A stretch of DNA of 9,803 bases from DASYSA01 sp036003885 (lineage in GTDB: Bacteria; Acidobacteriota; Blastocatellia; UBA7656), in contig DASYSA010000648.1 of NCBI GenBank assembly GCA_036003885.1, positions 1 through 9,803 on the forward strand, read 5' to 3'. The translations under genes and the position numbers were made by a program. The number at the start of each line of letters is the position of its first letter. Positions within the stretch are counted from its first letter, which is position 1. Below the pieces are notes generated by a model that had not been told where the DNA came from, searched no databases, and worked only from the letters and a program-made list of their open reading frames with translations. Shown piece by piece: positions 1 to 7,082 of the stretch.

Positions 1-15
1 CGTTGAGGTCAAAAA

Positions 16-1230
16 ATGCAACTCCTAAAGATGTCCGTTTTGTTATCGGCGGCGGCGATCTTCGTCTCGTCAGCCGCCTACACCCGTATCGTCGAGAGCC
101 AGGCTGTCAGCGAAGCACCGACTGGTTTCGATAACCAGACAAATGGCCTCATTAAGCAGAAAAAGTTCGTCGCGGCCAGGGCGACGTTCGAAGAGCGTGA
201 GGAGATCGGCGACGGGCTGGGGCCCGTCTACAATGCGCAGTCATGCGCTGAATGTCACCAGAATCCAGTCACCGGCGGAATCAGTCAGATCATAGAGCTC
301 CGGGCCGGCCACTATGACGGTGAAAAGTTCATCGAGCATCCGGGCGGATCGCTTATTCACTCTCGGGCGATCAATGCGGCGATACAGGAGCGTGTGTTCG
401 ACGGCAATGAGGTCAGGGCTTTTCGCGCGTCGGTCAACACGCTTGGCGACGGCTTCGTCGAAGCCATCGACGACCTCACTTTGATTGCAATCGCCGATAG
501 TCAGCCTGGCCAGTCTCGAGACAAGATCGCGGGACAGGTCATTCGCGTGCCGGTGCTCGAGGCTGACGGTGCTCGTCGAGTAGGCCGTTTCGGATGGAAG
601 AACCAGCACGCCAGCTTGCTTTCGTTCAGCGCGGATGCCTATGTCAACGAGTTAGGCATCACGAGCCCGATGATGCCCGCTGAGAACAAGTCAAACGGAC
701 GTGCGATTGCGGCATTCGACTCGGTGACTGATCCGGAAAACCTTGAAGATGTGGACACCTTCGCACAGTTTATCAGAGCTACGAAGGCTCCTCCGCGCGA
801 TGAAGAACTGGCGGCCACTCAAGACGCACGCGCGGGATCCAATCTATTCGCGGAGATCGGTTGCGCCATCTGTCACGTCCCTTCGATTGTTACAGCACCG
901 GCGGGTACGGTGATAAACGGCGGCGCGTTCACCGTGCCTCCAGCGCTCGGCAGCAAGATCATACATCCATTCAGCGACTTCCTGCTGCACGACGTCGGGA
1001 CCGGTGATGGGATAGTTCAAAGCGGCGGCCAGTCGACAATGAACAAGCTCCGAACGGCGCCTCTATGGGGAGTTCGCACGCGGGATCGCTTGATGCACGA
1101 CGGGGGGGCGATCACTTTCGGAGAGGCCATCCTCCGTCACGGAGGCGAGGCGAGTCTTGTCATCAAAGAGTATCGCAGGCTGAGCGACGCGGAAAAGGAT
1201 CAGATCATTACTTTTCTCAGGTCACTCTAG
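16..1230 (+). CDS. Di-haem c-type oxidoreductase, DUF1111 family (putative peroxidase-like), exported
   Basis: This 404-residue protein has an N-terminal hydrophobic signal segment (about residues 6-21) and two CxxCH haem-c motifs, CAECH at 77-81 and CAICH at 283-287, so it should act in the periplasm. The C-terminal half carries family hallmarks: LLHDVGTG (323-330), RTAPLWGV (346-353), a HDGG segment (361-364) and HGGEA (375-379), ending in the usual FLRSL. These match the di-haem oxidoreductase/'thiol oxidoreductase' family (DUF1111, PF06537), which is related to di-haem peroxidases; the substrate is generally unproven. GAGG at positions 5-8, seven bases before the ATG, supports this start. 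The family motif is usually HDGR; here the Arg is Gly, inside a run of seven G (1102-1108). The upstream neighbour is outside the window. The gene ends three bases before a palindromic element. Family assignment is firm; function is not. Confidence 0.9.
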   Translation: MQLLKMSVLLSAAAIFVSSAAYTRIVESQAVSEAPTGFDNQTNGLIKQKKFVAARATFEEREEIGDGLGPVYNAQSCAECHQNPVTGGISQIIELRAGHYDGEKFIEHPGGSLIHSRAINAAIQERVFDGNEVRAFRASVNTLGDGFVEAIDDLTLIAIADSQPGQSRDKIAGQVIRVPVLEADGARRVGRFGWKNQHASLLSFSADAYVNELGITSPMMPAENKSNGRAIAAFDSVTDPENLEDVDTFAQFIRATKAPPRDEELAATQDARAGSNLFAEIGCAICHVPSIVTAPAGTVINGGAFTVPPALGSKIIHPFSDFLLHDVGTGDGIVQSGGQSTMNKLRTAPLWGVRTRDRLMHDGGAITFGEAILRHGGEASLVIKEYRRLSDAEKDQIITFLRSL

Positions 1231-1232
1231 CT

Positions 1233-1478
1233 CCTGGGTACGCACGCTTCCAGCGTGCCCATCCGCAAGCCAGCACGCTGGAAGCGTGCGAGCTCCGGGG
1301 CGTCAGCCCGGAGCAGCTTCACTTTCAACCTAAGTGCGTCTGCTTTCGGTTCGGCGCTAGGTCGAAAGCGAGCTACCACGGGCTTACGCCCGCTGGCTTC
1401 CAACACTTTGACTGCGAGCTGAGTTGAAAATGTGAAATGTCCAAACTCGAGAGCACGCTGGAAGCGTGCGTACCCAGG
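1233..1478. repeat. 246-bp palindromic intergenic element with exact 26-bp terminal inverted repeats
   Basis: Positions 1233-1258 and 1453-1478 are exact reverse complements over 26 bases. Each contains the unit GCACGCTTCCAGCGTGC, itself a near-palindrome (7-bp arms around TCC). A third copy in the opposite orientation lies at 1273-1290 and forms an 18-bp perfect stem with 1241-1258 (14-base loop). Further hairpins inside: 1292-1299/1307-1314 (GCTCCGGG arms), 1342-1348/1363-1369 (GCTTTCG arms) and 1379-1383/1388-1392 (CGGGC arms). The segments 1318-1329 and 1423-1436 are also roughly complementary. It fills 246 of the 252 bases between two convergent stop codons and contains no credible gene. 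It resembles REP/BIME-type or MITE-like elements that recur in some bacterial genomes. No transposase is present. Confidence 0.85.
1241..1290. terminator. Possible transcript-end hairpin (18-bp stem) after the DUF1111 gene
   Basis: An 18-bp perfect stem (1241-1258 with 1273-1290) with a 14-base loop starts 10 bases past the DUF1111 stop codon. There is no T-run after it, so it is not a canonical Rho-independent terminator. It could still stabilise the 3' end or stop transcription. The third repeat unit (1453-1469) lies just past the stop codon of the convergent SDR gene and could do the same for the other strand. It is part of the larger palindromic element. Confidence 0.4.
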
Positions 1479-1482
1479 CTCA

Positions 1483-2277
1483 TTACTGTGCAGTCCAGCC
1501 GCCATCGACGAAGAGAGCGCTTCCCGTAACATAAGAGCCGGCATCGGAGGCCAAAAAGACTGCGGCACCCGCGATCTCGTGCAACTCGCCCCAGCGGCCC
1601 ATCGGGACCTTTTCCACAAACGCCCGGTACTTCTCCGGGTCCTCCAGTAGCTGCTTGTTCATATCGGTCGCGAACGGGCCCGGACATATGGCGTTGACCG
1701 TGACTCCCTGCGTTGCCCACTCCAACGCCAGCACCCGCGTCAAATTGAGCACTCCCGCCTTTGAGGAAGCGTACGGGGCGCGCCCGGGAATGGCGATGAC
1801 GGATAGAATAGATCCCATGTTGATGATCCGTCCCCAACCGCGGCGGCACATCGCCGGGCCGAATGCCTGTGCACATAGAAACGGAGCCTTCAGGTTGGTC
1901 GACATCACGGTTTCCCATTCCGCTTCAGACAACTCCGCGGCCGGTCCACGAATATTGATCCCGGCGTTGTTGACCAGAATGTCAACGGAGCCGAGAGAAC
2001 TCTCCACGGCGCCTCTTAGTTTTTCGATGTCCGATGACTTGCTGACATCCGCCTCGAAGGCGAATGCCTGCCTTCCGGTCGAAGAGGCGATCTCATTCGC
2101 CGCCGCTTGACACTCGGAGAGCGTCCGGCTGGCAATTGCTACATCGGCGCCCGCTTCAGCAAAGGCCATGGTGATAACTCGGCCGAGCCCTTTAGCTCCA
2201 CCTGTGATTAAGGCGCGGCGCCCGTTCAGGCGAAAAAGGTCCAGAACATTTGTTGGTTCGACTCTACCGGTTTCCAT
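1483..2277 (-). CDS. Short-chain dehydrogenase/reductase (SDR), gluconate-5-dehydrogenase-like
   Basis: This 264-residue cytoplasmic NAD(P)-dependent oxidoreductase is of the classical SDR family, at full length. Visible motifs are the cofactor glycine motif TGGAKGLG (25-32), NNAG (103-106), structural Asn128, and the catalytic Ser156, Tyr169 and Lys173 (YASSK). It ends with the family-typical VTGSALFVDGG segment (250-260). Arg51 after the second beta strand (ASR) favours NADP(H), an inference. The opening FRLNGRRALITGG resembles gluconate 5-dehydrogenase and 2-deoxy-gluconate dehydrogenase proteins, suggesting a sugar-acid or polyol substrate, but this subfamily is hard to assign. The start is supported by GGGAG at 2284-2288 (six-base spacer). 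It is 21 bases downstream of the MBL-fold gene, so probably in the same operon, and last in it, ending next to the palindromic element. Confidence 0.9.
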   Translation of the reverse strand: METGRVEPTNVLDLFRLNGRRALITGGAKGLGRVITMAFAEAGADVAIASRTLSECQAAANEIASSTGRQAFAFEADVSKSSDIEKLRGAVESSLGSVDILVNNAGINIRGPAAELSEAEWETVMSTNLKAPFLCAQAFGPAMCRRGWGRIINMGSILSVIAIPGRAPYASSKAGVLNLTRVLALEWATQGVTVNAICPGPFATDMNKQLLEDPEKYRAFVEKVPMGRWGELHEIAGAAVFLASDAGSYVTGSALFVDGGWTAQ

Positions 2278-2283
2278 TCACAG

Positions 2284-2288
2284 CTCCC
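2284..2288 (-). promoter_or_regulatory. Ribosome binding site of the SDR gene
   Basis: GGGAG on the minus strand, six bases before the ATG at 2277, supports the chosen start. Confidence 0.6.
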
Positions 2289-2292
2289 GCCT

Positions 2293-2307
2293 GCGCGCTT
2301 AGCGCGC
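2293..2307. repeat. Short GCGCGCT/AGCGCGC palindrome over a stop codon
   Basis: Two 7-base arms (2293-2299 and 2301-2307) separated by one base form a near-perfect palindrome that includes the TAA stop of the MBL-fold gene. It lies 16 bases before the SDR start, between the two cistrons. It could modulate translation or mRNA processing. There is no T-run, and it may be incidental in GC-rich DNA. Confidence 0.35.
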
Positions 2308-3375
2308 TGTATAGGTCTTGCTGAAATCATTGCGGCTGTTAGTCAGCTTGAACTTCCCGTCTCTCGATATCGAAGCCTCGAGCCATTGACCCTTGCATTC
2401 CGCAGGGGTCTGCCCGAGGTTAGCTATCATGGACTCGGATGTGTTGTGAGCAGCGTCGTTGCGAATCGATCGATGAGACTGCCAGATTGCTTCCAGGCCG
2501 CGAATCTTGCTCAGAGTTTCATAGGCATTGGCAGCGAGTCCCTTGGTCGCTCCGTTGTTCACGACCACGACCTGCGGCTGGATCGCCCACACGAGCGCCG
2601 GCGAGCCCGAAGCATCGTTGTAAAAACCGTGGTGCGTCGCCTGGAAGAGCGTTACTTTGCCGACCTTATTCGTCGGGCAGGCGAGGAGCATCTCCTTGTC
2701 CCAGGTGAGATCGCCCAGATCGAGAAACCTGAACTTTCCGTATGTGAGAACGAAGCCAAGGCTGCGCGCATTCTCGGTCTTGTCCGGCTCCTTCCGCAGA
2801 GCGTCTTTGCACAGAGGATTCGGGCTGCCATTAATCGTTCCGATCACCTCGCCGTCAGAGGAGACCACCCTCACGTCAACGCCGCGGATCGGGATCTTGT
2901 CGCCCGGTTTAAGAATGACCCGCTTTCCCAGGGACACCGTCTTGTATGCTTCCCACAACTGTGCAGCCCGCGGGTCCGCGGTCTCAATCGAATCGCCGTG
3001 GTCGTAGAACTTCTCGATCGGAATCAGCCTTGCCAGTGCCGGGGCACCGCCCACGTGATCGCTGTGAAAATGCGTGGTAAGCAGAAAGTCGATCTTCTTC
3101 AAGCCGGCAGCCCTGGCAGCTTCAAAGATGCGTTTTGCATCGCGATCCTCTGCTCCGGGGTTGCCGCTGTCTGCCAAAAGTGACTGTCCGGAAGGAGTCA
3201 CGATCAAAGTCGCCGCGCCCCCTTCGGTGTCAACCCAATAGATCTTCAGGTTGCCGGACTGAGCGTGCGTGACTATAGCCGCCGATGCCAGAACCAGACA
3301 AATACTCAGAGCCTGCAGAGCAAACTTGCTAAGAAAACCAAAAGTCCCCAGTTCCCTTCCCATCATCATCATCAT
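2299..3375 (-). CDS. Exported metallo-beta-lactamase-fold hydrolase (ComEC/Rec2-C-like)
   Basis: The chosen form has 358 residues. A hydrophobic signal segment spans about residues 17-38, ending THAQ, which implies export. The metal site is clear: HFHSDH at 102-107 (HxHxDH), then Asp222 in LGDLTW and the pair H248-H249 in THHG. The opening strand with Asp49, EGGAATLIV and LLADSGNPG resembles the MBL domain at the C terminus of ComEC/Rec2 and related stand-alone hydrolases. Such enzymes usually hydrolyse phosphodiester or ester bonds; the substrate here is unknown. The open frame extends to 3429, but AGGTGA at 3381-3386, five bases before the ATG at 3375, and the signal peptide favour the shorter form. 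The start is the first of five consecutive ATG codons. It lies 69 bases after the PQQ fusion gene and is likely co-transcribed with it. Confidence 0.85.
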   Translation of the reverse strand: MMMMMGRELGTFGFLSKFALQALSICLVLASAAIVTHAQSGNLKIYWVDTEGGAATLIVTPSGQSLLADSGNPGAEDRDAKRIFEAARAAGLKKIDFLLTTHFHSDHVGGAPALARLIPIEKFYDHGDSIETADPRAAQLWEAYKTVSLGKRVILKPGDKIPIRGVDVRVVSSDGEVIGTINGSPNPLCKDALRKEPDKTENARSLGFVLTYGKFRFLDLGDLTWDKEMLLACPTNKVGKVTLFQATHHGFYNDASGSPALVWAIQPQVVVVNNGATKGLAANAYETLSKIRGLEAIWQSHRSIRNDAAHNTSESMIANLGQTPAECKGQWLEASISRDGKFKLTNSRNDFSKTYTAR

Positions 3376-3380
3376 GGACT

Positions 3381-3386
3381 TCACCT
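3381..3386 (-). promoter_or_regulatory. Ribosome binding site deciding the MBL-fold start
   Basis: AGGTGA on the minus strand lies five bases before the first ATG of a five-ATG run. It is a better match than anything seen before the longer start at 3429. Confidence 0.6.
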
Positions 3387-3444
3387 CACCCGCCTTTGAT
3401 TCCAGGACTGCCCGCCGCCGGCTCGCCATCTGAGCCGATCCAAA

Positions 3445-5799
3445 CTACTCTGGTAACGCAAAGCTGTAAAGGACACCGGCCGACGCAACCGCCACGAACT
3501 GTTTCCCATCGATGGCATAGCTCATCGGCGACGATGCAATCGTCGCGCCGGTCTGAAAGCGCCACATTAGCTTCCCTGTCTGCGCGTCCAGAGCGATCAA
3601 GTTCCCCTCGCGTGTAGCAGCGAAAACGACTCGTCCCGCGGTTGCAAGGACGCCTGCAGCCAGCGATCCCTGCGAGATCTTGTACTCCCACTTCAGTGTC
3701 CCCGTTTCGGTATCGAGCGCCCGCACCCCGGCCCATTCGGTCCCTCCGAGGCCCAGGCTTCGCCCTCCCCAGTATTGCTTCCCAGGTTCAAATTCTGACC
3801 GCGAGCGGACGTATCGATTGCCTGATTCCTGAGCGACCACATACAACCATCCGGTGGCCGGATCGTATGAAGGAGCTTGCCAGTTGGTTCCGCCGACGAG
3901 TGAGGGATAGACCACAGTGCCCTCGGGGCTTGAATCCGAGCCCGGCGCAAACCTGGGGCGGCCATTTTCGTCGAAGCCTATGTTCCAGGTCTGACGAACA
4001 AACGGTTGGCCCATCAGGAACTTTCCGTTCGTACGATCAAGCACGTAGAAGATTCCGTTGCGGTTTGCCTGCATGAGCAGTTTTCGATTCTGCCCATGGA
4101 ATACACGGTCTACCAGAATGAAGTCTTCGGTGGCATCCCAGTCGTGACTGTCGTTCGGCGTGAACTGATAGTGCCATTTTCGCCGGCCAGTCGCCGCATC
4201 GAGCGCAAGAACCGAGCAGGTGAATAGGTTGTCGCCCTTGCGGATTTCCGCATCCATATCGGGGCCCGGATTACCGACGCCCCAATAGAGTGTGTCCAGA
4301 TCCGGATCGTAACTCCCAGTCAGCCAGGTGGGCCCTCCGCCCCGCTGCCAACTGTCTCCTTCCCAGGTATCGTGCCCAAACTCCCCTGGTCCTGGGACCG
4401 CGTAGAACCGCCATAGCCGTTTCCCAGTCGCTGGATCGTAGGCGTCAACAAAACCCCGGATGCCGTACTCGCCGCCGGCAACACCTACGATGATCTTGTC
4501 CTTAAGTGCCAGCGGCGCCTCGGTGATGCTGTAGCCCTGAAGCGTATCGGCTACCTGAGTCTCCCATAAAGGCAGGCCGGTCCGGCTGTCCAACGCCACA
4601 AGCGCCGCGTCAAGAGTGCCGAAGAACACGCGGTTACCAAGAACAGCTACACCGCGACTGAAGCGATTGCTCTCGTAAGGATTGACGGTTTTCTGCTGGC
4701 GTTGATACTTCCAGATCTGAAGCCCGGTCTTCGCGTCGATAGCGAATACCTGTCCCGGCATTCCGGCGGTGTACATGATGCCGTCAATCACGAGAGGGGT
4801 AGTCTCGAGAAGCGAATCCCCGGGCATCTGCATAGCCCAGCGGGCCTGAAGCTGTCGCACGTTTGCGGTGTTGATCTGCTTCAAGGCCGAGAAGTGGCGC
4901 CCCTGATAGTCACCCCAGTAGGTGAGCCAGTTCTGGGGCTCGGCATCCGCATGTCGAATCCGTTCGTAGGCCAGGCCTCCGGGAATTTCGGACTGGATAG
5001 TCTTCGTGAAGTCGCGCCCTTCGAGGCCTTTCAGATAGGCAACAAGACTCTGGATCTCTGGCTCTGAGAGCCTCTTCCCGTAGTCGGCCGGCATCAGCGA
5101 CAAAGGATTTGAAAGTTCTTCAACCAGATTCTGCTTATCGAGGAGGAAGAGCTTCCCGGATGCGTCCCTCATCTGTAACGAGTATGAGTCCTCGTTGAGC
5201 CGGATTCCACGGATCTCCTGCCCGTCACGCGTCTTGACCACGAGAGTGCCGGGTGTGCGCTGGCCCCTGGTGTTCGGGTCCAGAATCTTCTGGCGGAGCG
5301 TCTCCGCTGAGTGTCTGCCCGCAGCCGACAGATCCGGTCCCACGATTCCGCCCCGTCCATTAACCTCATGGCAGGTATTGCAGGCGGCTTTGCCGTAGAA
5401 AATCTGCTCGCCGGCTAGCACATTGCCCGCAGGCCGCTCGTTGGTCGAGACACTGCCGGCGCTCAGGCTTCCAATATAGGATACGAGCTGCCAGACCTGA
5501 TCGGACGTCAACCTTGAAAAGGGTGCCATCGAGGTTCCGGCAATTCCGTTTCGAATGTTCTGAAATATTTCGCCGTCCTTGCTTCCATGGCGAAGCGTTC
5601 CTTTGAACAGTGCCGGACCTCTGTCGCCTCGCCCCTCTCCTCCGTGACACGATTGGCAAGTCTGTTCATAAAGCCGCTTTCCCGCACTGATCGCAGCGCG
5701 ATTTCCGGCAAGTGGATTCTTTTCGTTCTCCGGAGTGTGCTGTCCCGCAAAAAGGAGTCGAGGGGTTGAACACAGTAACACAAGGCACCAGACCCGCAT
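3445..5799 (-). CDS. Diheme cytochrome c-PQQ dehydrogenase fusion (quinohaemoprotein)
   Basis: The chosen form has 784 residues and a signal peptide at 1-20. A cytochrome c domain follows, with CQSCH at 48-52 and a likely Met ligand at M91. A second haem domain (about 125-262) has CNTCH at 140-144, a GPDLS motif, a small beta insertion and SLMPADYG, resembling the Pirellula/Verrucomicrobium-type haem-binding family (TIGR02603). Residues from about 288 to the end form a PQQ beta-propeller with repeated W-motifs. By alignment to methanol/ethanol dehydrogenases, the metal ligands are Glu444 (GGEYGIRG) and Asn510 (GNPGP), the catalytic Asp is 553, and Arg580 lies near PQQ; Asp555 gives an Asp-X-Asp motif. 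No vicinal Cys pair is seen. It should oxidise an alcohol or sugar in the periplasm and pass electrons to its own haems. The open frame begins at 5934, but its first 45 residues are translated repeat, so M46 was chosen. Confidence 0.88.
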   Translation of the reverse strand: MRVWCLVLLCSTPRLLFAGQHTPENEKNPLAGNRAAISAGKRLYEQTCQSCHGGEGRGDRGPALFKGTLRHGSKDGEIFQNIRNGIAGTSMAPFSRLTSDQVWQLVSYIGSLSAGSVSTNERPAGNVLAGEQIFYGKAACNTCHEVNGRGGIVGPDLSAAGRHSAETLRQKILDPNTRGQRTPGTLVVKTRDGQEIRGIRLNEDSYSLQMRDASGKLFLLDKQNLVEELSNPLSLMPADYGKRLSEPEIQSLVAYLKGLEGRDFTKTIQSEIPGGLAYERIRHADAEPQNWLTYWGDYQGRHFSALKQINTANVRQLQARWAMQMPGDSLLETTPLVIDGIMYTAGMPGQVFAIDAKTGLQIWKYQRQQKTVNPYESNRFSRGVAVLGNRVFFGTLDAALVALDSRTGLPLWETQVADTLQGYSITEAPLALKDKIIVGVAGGEYGIRGFVDAYDPATGKRLWRFYAVPGPGEFGHDTWEGDSWQRGGGPTWLTGSYDPDLDTLYWGVGNPGPDMDAEIRKGDNLFTCSVLALDAATGRRKWHYQFTPNDSHDWDATEDFILVDRVFHGQNRKLLMQANRNGIFYVLDRTNGKFLMGQPFVRQTWNIGFDENGRPRFAPGSDSSPEGTVVYPSLVGGTNWQAPSYDPATGWLYVVAQESGNRYVRSRSEFEPGKQYWGGRSLGLGGTEWAGVRALDTETGTLKWEYKISQGSLAAGVLATAGRVVFAATREGNLIALDAQTGKLMWRFQTGATIASSPMSYAIDGKQFVAVASAGVLYSFALPE

Positions 5800-5820
5800 T
5801 GAGAGCAGAGGCCTATCGCT

Positions 5821-5959
5821 CAACTCAAAATGTCGAATGCGAAACGACCAACGCGAAACGCGAAACGCCATTTGTTGTACCATCCTTGAATTCAGTCTTT
5901 CCCGGATCGGAGATCCACCAATGGCCCAACTCAAAACGCCGAACGAGAAATGCGAAACG
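5821..5959. repeat. Degenerate GCGAAACG-type repeat tract upstream of the PQQ fusion gene
   Basis: GCGAAACG occurs exactly at 5839-5846, 5853-5860, 5860-5867 and 5952-5959. The larger unit CAACTCAAAA followed by a CGAA-rich segment occurs at 5821-5846 and again, diverged and six to seven bases longer, at 5927-5959. Between them is a small GGATC/GATCC hairpin (5904-5916). The tract fills most of the 165-base gap between the TIM-barrel gene and the fusion gene. It is not spaced regularly enough for a CRISPR array. The promoter of the fusion gene, if separate, must lie in or beside it; none was recognised. Confidence 0.65.
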
Positions 5960-5964
5960 TGTTT

Positions 5965-7071
5965 CTATGAAATAAGTAGCCTGTCGTGGGCATACTTGAA
6001 ACAAGCCTTGACGTTCTCCTCCTCGATACGAACTCGCTCTGTGTTTGCAAGGTTAGAGACGGTGGGCAACGGGGACGCACTGCCGCTATGCTCGTGCACC
6101 AATTTGAGAGTCCGGGCCAGAAACTTCCCATTGCGCTCCGGGAAGACCGTCCAATATTGCGGCGTCAAACAAGGAACTTTGAGCGGATCGCGAGTAATCA
6201 TCTCCAGCGAGAAGTGGATGCCCGAATTGGCCTTCTGAAGCGTCGACACCATCCGAGGCAGGTCCAGAAATCCCACACCGAGCGGCACTTCAGACAGCAG
6301 GAAACCGTCCGCGTAGGGCTTCACGCCCATATCCTTGACGTGCGTGCTCCTGGCGTATGGAGCGAGCGTCTCTACGGTCTCCATCGGGTCGTCGAGGAGC
6401 GCGATGTTGTTTCCGAAGTCCACGCAGACACCGAGGTACTCGCTGGAATAGGTCCTGAGCAGACGCTGCATTTCTTCGAGGGTCCAATCCTTGTGGTTCT
6501 CGATCGCGAGGGTAATCTTCTGCCGCTCGAGAATCGGAACCACCAGCCTGAGTGCCTCGTAGCTCTGGTCCACCCATTTCTTCCATTCGGCAAGCGTAGT
6601 GAAAGTTTCGTAGCGGCGGCCACTGAGCATGGCGCCCCGCACGACCCTGGCCCCGGCAGCCTTTGCGTCGATCAAGCTCCGCTCGAAGGCGGCCGCATCC
6701 CCGTTGCGCGGAACCGACACCATGCCCTCGATCCACATGCCGAGTTGCTCGGCTCTGGAGCGCAGCTTTGCGAGATCGCCGTTGACCTGAGTCTGAATGC
6801 CGCCAGCTCCCAGTGCGCTGCACTTCTCGAGGAATTCGTATGCGTCCCTTCCCTGCGGCCGATTACCCGTTTGTGATGTTGCAGGCGGCGCGAATGACGT
6901 AGAGGCAATACCCATTCGATTCTGTGGAGCCTTCGTGTCGTCAGCGGGCAAGAACTTCGAGAGGGCCGTCAACGCGAAGGGAACAGCGGCGTTGTGGAGA
7001 AAGTCCCTTCTCGTAATTGCACCCTGTCGAGTCATCTTCAGACGGGGCAAGATCTCTTCTAATGCATTCAT
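5965..7071 (-). CDS. Sugar phosphate isomerase/epimerase-like TIM-barrel protein with Tat-type leader
   Basis: The chosen form has 368 residues. The N terminus holds a twin-arginine motif (TRRDFL, 20-25) followed by a hydrophobic stretch to about residue 41, so export in folded form by the Tat system is likely. The rest matches the xylose-isomerase-like/AP-endonuclease-2 TIM barrel (PF01261). The four expected metal ligands are visible: Glu191 (IENHKD), Asp218 (VDFGNN), His244 (THVKD) and Glu290 (SLEMITRD). Such proteins isomerise, epimerise or dehydrate sugars or cyclitols; the substrate here is unknown. A GTG start at 7080 would overlap the PQQ stop by four bases (GTGA), but the ATG at 7071 has AGGTGA at 7077-7082 with a five-base spacer and was preferred. 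It is tightly coupled to the upstream PQQ gene, which suggests a shared pathway. Confidence 0.88.
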   Translation of the reverse strand: MNALEEILPRLKMTRQGAITRRDFLHNAAVPFALTALSKFLPADDTKAPQNRMGIASTSFAPPATSQTGNRPQGRDAYEFLEKCSALGAGGIQTQVNGDLAKLRSRAEQLGMWIEGMVSVPRNGDAAAFERSLIDAKAAGARVVRGAMLSGRRYETFTTLAEWKKWVDQSYEALRLVVPILERQKITLAIENHKDWTLEEMQRLLRTYSSEYLGVCVDFGNNIALLDDPMETVETLAPYARSTHVKDMGVKPYADGFLLSEVPLGVGFLDLPRMVSTLQKANSGIHFSLEMITRDPLKVPCLTPQYWTVFPERNGKFLARTLKLVHEHSGSASPLPTVSNLANTERVRIEEENVKACFKYAHDRLLIS

Positions 7072-7076
7072 CGAAT

Positions 7077-7082
7077 TCACCT
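7077..7082 (-). promoter_or_regulatory. Ribosome binding site overlapping the PQQ gene's stop codon
   Basis: AGGTGA on the minus strand includes the TGA stop of the PQQ dehydrogenase and sits five bases before the ATG of the TIM-barrel gene. This arrangement favours translational coupling and decides the start in favour of 7071. Confidence 0.65.

Noticed and set aside
241..609. Minus-strand open frame inside the DUF1111 gene
   Set aside because: It overlaps the conserved coding region that includes a haem motif, and has no motif of its own.
1227..1619. Minus-strand open frame across the palindromic element
   Set aside because: It reads through the repeats and the SDR 3' end in another frame; residues such as GYARFQRA recur only because the repeats recur.
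2386..3183. Plus-strand open frame (265 codons) opposite the MBL-fold gene
   Set aside because: Antisense shadow of a well-supported gene, with no family features.
5800..5934. 45-residue N-terminal extension of the PQQ fusion protein
   Set aside because: It is a translation of the repeat tract, rich in Arg/Phe/Ser, and it precedes a clear signal peptide that must be at the N terminus.
5821..5959. Possible CRISPR array
   Set aside because: The repeated unit is about 8 bases, irregularly spaced and degenerate, with no spacers of uniform length and no cas genes.
5986..6876. Long plus-strand open frame (296 codons) opposite the TIM-barrel gene
   Set aside because: It has no recognisable domain or signal and lies antisense to a gene with complete metal-site motifs; high GC commonly creates such frames.
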